The notes under the pieces were generated by a model. It saw nothing but the letters and a program-made list of their open reading frames with translations, searched no databases and had not been told where the DNA came from. 64,000 nucleotides of DNA, taken from assembly GCA_963853835.1 (NCBI GenBank), contig OY970827.1, positions 76,603,734 to 76,667,733 on the forward strand, in the 5' to 3' direction. This document shows positions 46,120 to 57,300 of the stretch, piece by piece. The position numbers and the translations under genes were made by a program. Within the stretch, counting starts at the first letter, position 1. The number at the start of each line of letters is the position of its first letter. The DNA is from Calendula officinalis. Lineage: Eukaryota; Streptophyta; Magnoliopsida; Asterales; Asteraceae.

Positions 46120-48621
46120 TTACGAAATGTAGCCTTTAATCTCATCACAGTTGTCTAGCACAAACCATTGCAGTGAACTTTTGGACTCTGTAGTAAGTTC
46201 GATGATTTTCTTATTGGAGATTGCTCGGCATTGTGATGAGAACACGGAAAATTGTCTCTTGGGAAGGTCGGGGTCGTCATTTCTATCAACACGGTTGAAT
46301 TTGGTTTGCACACCCTCAAGATACATAGAGCAGAATGTCAAAGCTTCATCTGCAATATACCCCTCAGCTATTGAACCTTCTGGTCTGGCTTTGTTTCTGA
46401 CATATGTATCTTTCAAAGGGATACATCCATCTCATGTGCACAGGCCCTCCGAGGATGGCCTCTTCAGGTAAATGAAGAACTAGATGTATCATTATGTCGA
46501 AAAAAGCTGGTGGATATATCAGCTCAAGATTGCACAATACTTTCGCCAGTTCTTGTTGTGACTTTCTAATGTCATTAATATCCAATGACCTTGCACAAAT
46601 TTTTTTTTAAAAAGTACATAAATCAATGATTGTTTTGGAAACATCTGGTGCCAGGAAACGAACCCCTATTGGTAGCAATCGTTGCATGAGGATGTGACAA
46701 TCGTGAGACTTTAGCCCAAAAAGATTTGATTCATTATCAGCAATTTTTTTTCTTAAAGTTCGATCCAAAACCATCGGGTAGTCTCACGCCTTTAATGAAT
46801 TGACAGAAAAGTTTTCTATCAGCAGGTTTGAAAAAGTAAGGAGCATGTGGTAGTTTTTCTTTCTTGTCGTTTTTGTCTTTTATCCATTGATCTTCCCGGA
46901 TTCTCATGTCTTTCAAGTCTTCTCTTGCTCCCTTTGTGTCTTTCGTTTTTTCGTTCATCAATAAAGTATTCAACAAGCTCTCGCACACGTTTTTCTCCAC
47001 ATGCATAACATCTAGATTGTGCTTTAAGTCGAGGGAAGACCAATAATCAAGCTCGAAGAAGATACTTCGTTTCGTCCAATTCGAACATGGATCTCTTTTT
47101 CTTTTTGTACCCCCCCCCCCCCTGCTCGGGATGTTTACCCGGAATACGAACAGGGAGACGATCTAGTTGCTTTAATATATGTGCCTTAGTGAATTGTCTT
47201 GGGCGGGGTCTATTCTCAGGTGCACCATTAAACAATAAACTTTGCCTCCACTGATGGTTCTTAGGCAAGAATCGCCTGTGACCAACATAGGATATCTTAT
47301 TTGTTACATGAATGGAGGATGTGTCTTCGTTACAAGTAGGGCATGCTAAATAACCTTGACCACTCCATCCAGACAAACTACTACGTGCTGGAAAATCATT
47401 AATAGTCCATAACAATACCGCACGCATCTTGAATATATGGTCGGTATATGCATCTCTCATTTGGACCCCTGCGCCCCACAACGTTTTCAACTCATCCACC
47501 AAAGGCCTCATGAAAACATCAATGTCCTTTGCGGGTGATTTAGGGCCAGGTATCAGCAAAGTCAACATTAAAGAAGATTCTTTCATACATATCCATGGAG
47601 GTGTATTGTAGGTAGTCAATACTACCGGCCAAGCACTATAAGTACTATTAAAGTTACCGAATGGATTAAAGCCATCGGCAGCCAAACCTAAACGAACATT
47701 TCTAGGTTCTATGGCAAACTCAGGATCTCTCTGGTCAAAATCTTGCCATGCCTTCCCGTCAACCGGATGACGCATCATACCATCCGTTGAACGTCCCATA
47801 CTATGCCAAATCATTTCTTTTGCTGTGAATCTGGAACTATACATTCGTCGAATCCTGGGAGTCAAAGGAAAGTATCGCAACACTTTTTGTGGTACCTTCT
47901 TCCCCATTGTGGTTGTGTCCACCCATCTACTCTCCTTGCAAATCGGGCAATTTGGCAAGGAAATATTCTCCTTCCAGAACAAAGCACAATCATTTTTGCA
48001 AACGTGAATGGATTGGTATCCTAACCCTATCTTTCTCAACTTCTTCTTAGCATCATAGTGTGAGGTTGGAATCTTGCTCTTTCGGAAGGTAAACCTTAGT
48101 AACTCTAGAAGTTGGTCAAACGAAGCATTGGGCCATTTATAGAGCACTTTAATATGCAACAACTTTGCTAGGAAGTTCAGGGAAGACATCCAAGTACAAT
48201 CAGGGTATAACTCGGTTTTGAGCTCCTCAAACAACGCATCAAATTCCGGGTCTAAACCTGTGTCTTCCTCGTCACTATTTTCTTCGTTTGCATTTTGTTC
48301 AGCAATAACATCATCAAGTAGATCAAACATCTCATTCGTTTCTGCTCTTGGGGGTGAATTGAAGCGTGAATTGGTAACAGGAAATTTCTCACCGTGGTAA
48401 GTCCACACGGTGTACGAGCTTAGAAACCCACGGTCATGTAAGTGAGCATAAACTGTATTGATATCATGTTGATACACATTCACACAATCTCTACACGGGC
48501 AACGCACAAGGCCATTTGCGTTGACTTGTTGCCTAGCGATCTCCATAAAGTTCTTAAGACCTTCCACAAATTGCGTAGACCTACGGTTTCGGTCTTTAAA
48601 CCAACTTCTATCAATCGTCAT
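46120..48621 (-). pseudogene. CACTA TNP2-like transposase, frameshifted
   Basis: The intact first part, 524 codons from ATG 48621 to 47047, includes the N-terminal transposase-associated zinc region (CPCRDCVNVY) and the Transposase_21 core (CPICKESRW, VPQKVLRYFPLTPRIRRMY, GWSGQGYLACPTCNE). The next parts continue in other frames: CMHVEKNVCESLLNTLL-type at 46737-47006, then the DUF4218-type block (LVLHLPEEAILGGPVHMRWM) to 46364 and KNKAR..EGSIAEGYI-type sequence to 46120. A run of 14 C at about 47109-47122 (G on the coding strand) lies just before the first frame break and may have slipped. Transposition would need a protein from another copy. Confidence 0.87.
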
Positions 48622-49019
48622 AACTGTACCTTTTATATATTAACAATTTATACATACATACATTGATGCATATATGGATACAATGATAAAGTATTCACAA
48701 GGGTAGGCTTCTACACCCACTTTTTGAATACATTACCTCATATGTGATTGCATATTGCAGGAATATTTATCTGAGAAAAATTCAGCAGCATTTCCCCTAA
48801 GCTCCCGAGTATATACAAATATATACCCAAGGAGCAAAGAAGAAACGACACCAAATCTTTCTCAAACAAATAATCATGCAATAGGCATTCACATCCTAAA
48901 TAAGATAATGTATTCAAAAAGCAGTCCCAAAATGGGGACAACCCGAAATTAATTACTAAATCAATCTCGGGCGGGTATTTCTAAGTTAATTATAAACCTA
49001 AACATATATAAACTCGGTT

Positions 49020-49380
49020 ACACCACCGGTCAACCACCACCCACCACCGGGCAGCCACCTTCCACATCCAGGCCGCAACCATCAACCACCAACAGCCACC
49101 ACCAACCACCTCCAACACCACCACAAACCACCAAAAGCCACTACAAACCACCAACAGCCACCAACAGCCACCACCAACCACCAACTGCCACCACCAACCA
49201 CCCACAGCCACCACCAACCAGCAGCATCCACCACCAACCGCCAACAGCCACCACCAGCCACCAACTGCCGCCACCAACCACCAACTGCCACCAACAGCCA
49301 CCACCAACACCGAGCAGCCCCAACCCTCACCAACCACCTCCGACCCAAACCGATTACCCACCATCGCCAACGGCGGCATC
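49020..49380. repeat. CCACCAACAGCCACCAACTG-type minisatellite
   Basis: Imperfect tandem units of CCACCAACCACCAACTG/CCACCAACAG. Open on the minus strand only as low-complexity Gly/Trp/Val. Inside the CACTA, upstream of the transposase. Confidence 0.85.
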
Positions 49381-49719
49381 CCAGCCGGAAAAAAGCTCCG
49401 ACAACCACAAACTCAAAAAAAGTGAGAAAATCATACCTTTTTGCAAAAACAGCGTTAGCCGGAAGGGAAGGGAGGTCGCCGGAGTTAGAAAACCGCAATG
49501 GGGGCTGAAATCCACTTGAATCCGTCGGAAATCGGAAGAAATCGCCTCTGGTTCGAGAGAGAATCGTTTTTGGGGTAAAAAGATAAGTCTGCCAGAATTC
49601 AGGAATATCAGGTCCAAAAAATAAGTCGGGAAAAGGTCCAAAAAATTTTCAATCCCCGCGTAACACTTTTCATTAACCCGCCAAAAATTTCGTCTCCCGC
49701 CTTGACCAGTCAACGTTTT

Positions 49720-49780
49720 GCCGACTACATTTAGTCGCGACAGAGTCTATAGCGACTACATGTCGTCGCTATAGACCTTT
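49720..49780. repeat. Inner right subterminal motifs of the CACTA
   Basis: Two motifs, GCCGACTACATTTAGTCGCG and TAGCGACTACATGTCGTCGC. The inserted foldback and satellites now separate them from the rest of the right cluster. Confidence 0.8.
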
Positions 49781-49900
49781 TTTAGGGTTTCCGGTTACGC
49801 TTTATGGTTACGGTCTACTGTTGATGTACGTATCATCATTTGTGTATATTGTATGAATGTGGGCATCATTCTATTACCTATATATATATATATATATATA

Positions 49901-50277
49901 TAGTGTAGAATTAGAATCAGAACCAATTAAGGCTACAGAACCAGCAGAACTCAATCTAAACCATTGATTTTTGAAATGAAATAATCATGGAAGACACATT
50001 AATGTATTTGATGAGGGACCCCCAAATATTGGTTTGCATGGATGTCATTCATGCATGTATACATATATGTATAAATAACACTTATGTATATATACATGAA
50101 AACATATACATACATGTATACATGCATGAATGACATCCATGCAAACCAATATTTGGGGGTCCCTCATCAAATACATTAATGTGTCTTTCATGATCATTTC
50201 ATTTCAAAAATCAATGGTTTAGATTGAGTTCTGCTGGTTCTATAGCCTTAATTGGTTCTGAAACTAATTCAACCCTA
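49901..50277. mobile_element. Foldback MITE inserted in the CACTA
   Basis: Two arms of about 180 bp, nearly identical as inverted repeats (for example CAGAACCAATTAAGGCTA against TAGCCTTAATTGGTTCTG), with a short TACATA-rich loop. It sits in a (TA)n tract, so the target duplication is unreadable. Confidence 0.85.
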
Positions 50278-50284
50278 TATATAT

Positions 50285-50640
50285 ATATATACTGTAATAC
50301 ATACGTAATATGCATTAATACAGGTATACACGAGATATATACATGGATTCCTAAATACATTGATACGAGTATATGCAGTGATACATCCATTGATAGTATA
50401 CATTGGCACATACACGGATACAACCATACAGTAGATACATACATAAAGCGATACATACACATTGATATGAATACATGAAGTGATACATCTATTAAAATGG
50501 GTATACATACACACGAGATATATATGCATGTAATACACAGGAGATATACATGTATTCATACATACATTGATACGAGTACATGCAGTGATACATCCATTGA
50601 CAGTACATACTGATATATACATTCATAGAGTTATAAATAC
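50285..50640. repeat. GATACAT-rich tandem region
   Basis: Degenerate tandem phrases around GATACATCCATTGATAG and ATTGATACGAGTA. Long frames open through it on both strands are low-complexity Ile/Tyr/Thr and not genes. Confidence 0.7.
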
Positions 50641-50644
50641 ACAT

Positions 50645-50705
50645 TAAACCCTAAATTCTAAATACACACATCAACCCTAGACCCTAACCCCTAATCCCTA
50701 AAACA
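50645..50705 (+). repeat. Telomere-like CCCTAAA repeats
   Basis: AAACCCTAAATTCTAAATAC... followed by ACCCTAACCCCTAATCCCTA: degenerate units of the plant telomere motif inside the CACTA. Too short and mixed to be an interstitial telomere proper. Confidence 0.6.
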
Positions 50706-51265
50706 GTTATAGCGACGACATGTAGTCGCTATAGGGAAAAAAGTAAAAAAAAAATTTAATTTTTTATTTTTAGCGACTACATGTCGTCGCTATAGATTCC
50801 AACCAAACGACATCCTTTTTTTCTCCGGCGACATTTATAAAAGAAAATAAAAAATTATTTAAATTTAACCTATGCCGACTACGTGTCGTCGGCATAGGAT
50901 GTCGTCATTTCTATCTCCGACAACTATATTTAAAGAAAATAAATCATAAATAATATTTTCGCTGTCCCGGCCACTTGTCGTCGCCATAGGTATCCGCAAA
51001 ACGACAAAAAATGTTATTTTCGCAAAACTTAATAAAAGAAAATGAAAATTATTTTATTTTATATATGTCCAGACAACATGTCGTCGGTATAGATATTGGT
51101 CAAAGGCGAGATTTTGTTTTCCACTTTTGCCGATGATGTGTCGTCGCCATAGCTAAAGTCAATGGGTAGCCCCGGTCAAAGTATTTTTTAACCTGTCCCG
51201 ACTACTTGTCGTCGCTATAGCTCAAGCTATGGCGACGACAATTGTCGTCACTATAGGTTTCGTCG
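50700..51265. repeat. Right subterminal palindrome cluster of the CACTA
   Basis: About seven to eight motifs: TAGCGACGACATGTAGTCGC near 50710, TAGCGACTACATGTCGTCGC near 50771, GCCGACTACGTGTCGTCGGC near 50875, then variants to 51260, mostly 60-100 bp apart. The half-sites CGAC/GTCG are the same as at the left end. Confidence 0.87.
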
Positions 51266-51363
51266 GCAAAGGTGGTTTTTCTTGTAGTGTATTATCAAAG
51301 ATGTCTACACAATAATCTAGGAAAATTACTAACCCACTGAAGTATATTGAAATGCATGGAAAT

Positions 51364-54300
51364 CTAGTTTTTTGATAAATTGGTAATTTGATTTGCAAGT
51401 TTTTCTACATCCAAATAAGACGATCCATTAGAATCCGTTACTATTTCCGCCATTTTCTTCCATTCCAAAGCTTTCTTTCTTAGTAATTTACCTTCTTGCC
51501 CCTCCATTAACATCCTCACAAGCTTCTCCACTTCATCCCTCTTCACATTCTTCCCGATCTCCATACCAACCCCCCACTCTTTACACATTTGCCTACAATT
51601 AGTCCGTTGGTCACCTGAAAATGGCCAACAAATCATCGGTAACCCAGCCGACAAACTCTCAATGGTCGAACCCCACCCACCATGAGTCAAGAATCCACCA
51701 ACCGACACGTGGTTCAGCACCTCTTCTTGTGAGCACCACCTTGCTATGAATCCTTTCTTTTTCATTGCATCCTCGAGTTCTTGAGGCAAAACCGCCGGCT
51801 TCCCATCAACCAAATCCGTCCGTATAATCCAAAGAAAATAATGACCACTATTAACGAGCCCCCAACCGAATTCAACTAAATCTTGTAACGACATAACCGC
51901 CAAACTTCCAAAGTTTACATACACGACAGAATTCGGTTCTTTCGAATGGAGCCATTGGACACACTCGGGTTCTTCCTTCCATAAACTATAGCAATCAAAA
52001 TCCGATTTCTTGGTTTCGTTTCCTTTCATCTTATCTAAAAGCAACTGAAGAGGCCCGACGGTATAAACATTAGGAAAAATGGATTTAATCTCTTTCACTA
52101 GACTAGATTCTAGTTTCTCAAAAGTATGGATGATTATATGTGAAACGTTATGAGCCGACTTAGCCGTTTCGAGTAGGTATTTAAATGCGGGATTATTTGG
52201 TTTTGTCATTAAAACATATTCAGGTAGATCCTTCAAACAGGTGCCTTCCATTCCGGGAATCCAGTCTATTTCCATGTCAAGATACCCATCCGTCAAATAA
52301 CTTTCATCTGCAAAATAGTTAAAGAATCATAAATTAGAAAGGTCAATTGCACCAAAATGCAACATATTTTAACGTTTCTCTAATGCATCAGTCCTAGAAA
52401 TGTTTAATTATGTGAGACATAAACTAAAACCAAAAACAGCATCTTAAGAAAATGATGGAGATCCAAATGTAGAGAATGGGCCTTTTAATTTCTTGAATAC
52501 AATGATCATTTTAAGAAAGGGGTTCCACTGAAAAGGGTATAATTTTTGCCTCAGGTCTCTGTTTCAGGTGAGTGACGCATCAAATGTTCCGGATCGACGA
52601 GGTATGTAGCGGTAAACAGCCGTAGGAGGAATGGAACTTTGGGCCTAAAAACATTGTTTTCAGAGACTTTATTTGCATTTTCAGTTTTTTATGTTTAGTT
52701 GTTGGACTTCGTTTTCGGCCGTTTGTGTTTTTTGACCCGTTCGAATAATTGGGCTTATTTATAGTTTTTGTGACACTCTAATGATTAGTTTTTAATTTTA
52801 TGAAATTTGAGTTTTTTCTCTCATACTTTTTGTTCTTTTTTGTTGAACACGTATTGAAGATCCAAATCCACTTAATATTTTAATCAACATGAATTTTTAT
52901 TTAGATTATCCTAAATAGGTTTAGAATCAAATGAATCAATTTTTGTTATTATTTTTCAGTTTACATCAGGAAAGCATCGTCTGTGAGACACAGACAAAAA
53001 CGCTTAGAAGATATACAAGAAAACAAACACTACATGCAAAAAAAGCCGAATCTATCTGAGGCCTTGGAAAACAAGAAATATAACACCGAACAGAACATTA
53101 ACAACATTCAATTCGTGTCAAATCCTATGTGAAACACGTACTCAATCGATTATCTTGATAATTTGTTATATTCTAATAGGAGTAATGAAGTATCCTACCC
53201 TACCGTCATGTTGAATGAAAGGTCGCTGGTACTTGGCATACCGGACGGTAGGGACTCACGAATCCCCACGATAATGATCTAGGATGGAGCGGATCTCCCG
53301 GAAAAGTGGCTTCGAGTCATGGGCGCATTTAATGCGGACAAGTTCCTAGGGGAACGTCGGTGTTACACTGTGCTACGGCGTGATGGGAAAGGGAGTTAGG
53401 TTATCTCGTTTAACCTCAGGACCCCGTGACGGACCGGTCCAAAGCAAGGCATCCTCCCTTTCCCGCTCTTTTCGATATGATTATAAATAACCATAGATAA
53501 GCAACAGGGAGGGCATCGAACACTTGGTACATTTATTACTCACCTCTTACTTTCAATACGATTCTTCGGATCGAGCATTAATCACCCGATAGACCTCACG
53601 TCATAAATACTAACTTGAGCGTCGGAGTGTTCTCACGAGGATCACCCTCGGGGAGCAACTGACTCAGGGTTTCCGGTTGATTGCAGGTTCCATACTCGAG
53701 TTCTCGGAGGAAGTTACCGTCCGTCCAGACTCCCGGAGAATCGGTTTCAACATTTAGCGCCATCCGTGGGACCCGAACAGAAATGGTCCAAGAAACAGCG
53801 GCAAACGAGGCTCAACGCCATCAAATGACGCATGTCCGGCCTATAGAACCGTTGGGAGGGGTACTCACCCCAGCGTCGGCTTCCACATGGCCACCACCAG
53901 AAAGCAGAGGAAATGAACCCACTCAGGAGGAGTTGGAAGACTACAACCTCTTTTGCAGATTCAAAAAGATGAGGCAGTTGGAGAAAGCCCGGGCGAAAAC
54001 CAAGGGGGAAACACTCGGCGTGGAAAGAAACTTAACGTATTCTAGCAACGATGATTATGTAGAAATGGTGTATGAGGACCCATCACCCCCAAGGAGAACC
54101 CGAAGGGAGGAGGCTGTACGACAGGAGAAGGTGGAAGGAGGAAGGAGAAAGGAAAGTTCATAGTCACCATAGATCGTCCGGGTCAAGGGACTTCCGTTCC
54201 CCTTTTACGGACGATATTAACGAAATGCCCATACCGCCTGGTCTGAAAGGGCCTTGAGTCAAGTCATACGACGGGACCGGAGACCCAGACGACCATGTGG

Positions 54301-57300
54301 CTAGCTTCCGATGGGCGGTGAGGATGATCCCTATTGATCCAAAGTTATGGTGTCTGTACTTTGCGGGAACCCTTGAGGGGTCCGCGCGGTATTGGCTGTC
54401 AAGCCTCCCACAGAGGAGCATCTCTAACTTCGAAGAGTTGGTGCTACAGTTTAGCCATAGCTTCATACAACAGAAGAAGTATCAACAACGATCTCAGTCG
54501 ATAATGGCTTGCAGGCAGCGGGAGGGGGAATCCAATAAGTCGTATTTCAAAAGGTTCAACGAGCAGAGCCGTAAAATGCCCGTGAGGGAGGACTCCCTCA
54601 TCTTCGCAGCGTTCACATACGGTTTGAGAGAATGAGAATTGTTTAGAGAGCTATCAAAGAGAGACTTTGATAAAGCCGATGACATGATCAATGTCGTGAA
54701 CAAGGTGCTAAAACAGGAAGAGGAAAGTGCGGAGAAGCTACGGTTCGAAGCACAAGAGAAGAAGGGAACCTCTGGTTCTACTCTACACCGAAATTCCGAA
54801 AGGTCTAAAAATTTCTACCGATCGCCCCTCGGGTGAAAGGTTCGAACCATATCGACAGGAAGCATCCATAGCAAACGAGACAAGAGAAGACAAAGACGGA
54901 AGGCCCCCTCGGAAGAGATACCCGATAGACCCTAATACTTATTGTGAATTTCACAAGATAATGGGGCACGCTACTGCGACCTGTGAAAGCTACAAACGGG
55001 AAAAGGAAGCTCAGAGGAAAGGGAAGGGGAAGGAGGTTCAAATGGAAGCCCCAAAAACCAAGGAGGCTGTTTATGATACAGAGATTTTAGCAATAGAAGG
55101 AGCAGAATCCTCTGGCATCTCCTTAAGAAAAAGAAAAGGTGCGACTGTAGAGTTTGGAAGGGACGAACCGATCCCGGAAGGATACGTGGAGATGGAACCG
55201 CTCGTAATCTGCGGAGCCATCGCTCGGACAATGGTTCGTCGCATCTATGTCGACGGGGGAAGTTCTGCGAACATCATGTACGATCACTGCTTTGATAAGT
55301 TCCCCTAAGATGTTAAGGCATTCCTCAAACCTGCTACTTCCTCGGTAATCGGGTTTTCCAGAAGGTCCGTATGGCCACGGGGGAAGATTCACCTCCCCCT
55401 GGTATTGACGGATTGGAACACATGTCGCACCAAAGCTATCGTAACTGAGTTCATCGTTATAGAAGCTCCCTCTCGGTATAACGTCATATTGGGGCGGACT
55501 GGAATGTGGCAGTTGCAAGCCATAGCTTCTACCATCCATGGTTTGCTCAAGTTCCCCTCGGATGACGGGATACTCATCGTTCAAAGCATGCCCATGTCGG
55601 TGGCAGAGTGTGGTAGCGTTGTGCGTCAAGACAGTTGGACAGAACAGGAGGAAGTCCAGGTCGTCGTAAATCCGGAGTTCCCGGAAGCAACCTTCCGCCT
55701 GGAATAAGGACGGAGCTGGAAGCCCTGTTAAGGAAAAACAAGCATGTGTTCGCATGGGAACCTAAAGACATGACGGGCGTATCAAGAAGTGTCGCGGAAC
55801 ACAGGTTGAACATTAATCCAGCGTTCGCGCCCGTCAAGCAGTCGAAAAGGGGAATGGCGACCGATCGAAACAAGATAATTAACAAGGAGGTTGACGATTT
55901 GGTACTGGCGGGCGTCTTGCGAAGTACTCAATAACCGGAATGGATAGCCAACCCCGTGTTAGTCAAGAAGGGGGATGGAACCATGCGAATGTGTGTAGAC
56001 TTTAAGGATCTTAACAAAGCATGTCCCAAAGACAGCTACCCCCTTCCGGAGATTGAGCAGAAGGTAGAGGCATTAGGAGGATACAAGTGGAAGTCTTTTT
56101 TGGACGCCTATAAGGGTTACCATCAAGTCCAGATGGCCAAAGAAGACGAAGAGAAGATGGCCTTCCATACTGCCAAGGGCACATACTGCTACGTCAAAAT
56201 GCCGTTTGGGTTGCGAAATGCCGGTGCTACATACCAACGATTGGTTGACAAAGCTTTCGAGAAGTAGATGGGGCGCAATCTAGAGGTATATGTGGATGAC
56301 ATGGTCATCAAAAGTAAGGAAGATGGGGATCTAGTTAAAGACGTGGAGGAAACCCTCCGGCAACTGCAGAATATTAATATGAAGTTAAATCCAAAGAAGT
56401 GTTCGTTCGGGATGAGTAGGGGGAAGTTCTTGGGTCACGTTGTCACCCCGTCCGGGATACAAGTTAACCCAGAGAAGATAGATAATTTGCTGAAGGCAAA
56501 AACCCCGCGAACGGTGAAGGATGTGCATGCCCTAAACGGAAAGCTGGCCGCGCTCGGGCGTTTCCTGGCCAAATCTGCCGAAAAGTCCATTCCTTTCTTC
56601 AAAACGTTGCACGGGTGCACTAAGAAGGGAGAGGTGGAATGGACAGAAAAAGCCGAGAAAGTGTTCCTGGAGCTTAAACAGCATCTACGAACCATCCCAA
56701 CCATGGCTAGCCCGAAAGCGGGGGAAGCCCCGTGACGGACCGGTCCAAAGCAAGGCATCCTCCCTTTCCCGCTCTTTTCGATATGATTATAAATAACCAT
56801 AGATAAGCAACACGGAGGGCATCGAACACTTTGTACATTTATTACTCACCTCTTACTTTCAATATGATTCTTCGGATCGAGCATTATTCACCCGATAGAC
56901 CTCACGTCATAAATACTAACGTGAGCGTCGGAGTGTTCTCACGAGGATCACCCTCGGGGAGCAACTGACTCAGGGTTTCCGGTTGATTGCAGGTTCCATA
57001 CTCGAGTTCTCGGAGGAAGTTACCGTCCGTCCAGACTCCCGGAGAATCGGTTTCAACAAGGAGTTATCATAAGATTGTTTGGAATTGAAATATCAATAAC
57101 ATTACATATCGGTTATAGATTACTTATAAATATAAGTTAGGATATAATTACCTAGGTTACAGATTTAATAATTAGTGAATCTATGTCATTACCGAACCGG
57201 TGTCACCAAGGGGCATCACCAACCGCCGGCAGCCAACCACCATGAACAAGGGGTATGCTGTTTCATTGCACATTTTCGAATAGTATAAATATGTATCAAA

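Larger units (their letters stand above)
45448..51289 (-). mobile_element. Complete CACTA (En/Spm) DNA transposon
   Basis: Terminal inverted repeat CACTACAAGAAAAACCACCT at the left; the right end is its complement. The 3-bp duplication TAT flanks it (45445-45447 and 51290-51292). 5842 bp. Both subterminal zones carry palindromic CGAC...GTCG motifs, and a TNP2-type transposase pseudogene runs on the minus strand. The element also holds a GGT-type minisatellite, a foldback MITE, a TACAT-rich tandem region and telomere-like repeats. The right end is 74 bp from the UGT-D stop codon. Confidence 0.95.
53183..57058 (+). mobile_element. Deleted Ty3/Gypsy (Tat-type) element in the UGT-D intron
   Basis: Flanked by AGGAG (53178-53182 and 57059-57063), which marks the true ends. 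The 5' LTR is 53183-53752 (570 bp; it starts TAATGAAG where TG is expected). The 3' LTR has lost its first part and is only 56728-57058. The primer-binding position reads TTTAGCGCCATCCGTGGGAC. Gag, protease and RT remain; RNase H end, integrase and the 3' LTR start are deleted. It lies opposite to UGT-D. Confidence 0.9.

Noticed and set aside
48990..49498. Minus-strand ORFs rich in Gly, Trp and Val inside the CACTA
   Set aside because: Caused by the CCACCAAC minisatellite, not by a coding gene.
50211..50622. ORFs of about 80-115 codons rich in Ile, Tyr and Cys
   Set aside because: They follow the GATACAT tandem region on both strands; no protein signal.
54971..55885. Minus-strand ORFs of 86-210 codons in the UGT-D intron
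   Set aside because: Antisense to the decayed Gypsy Gag-Pol; no independent features.
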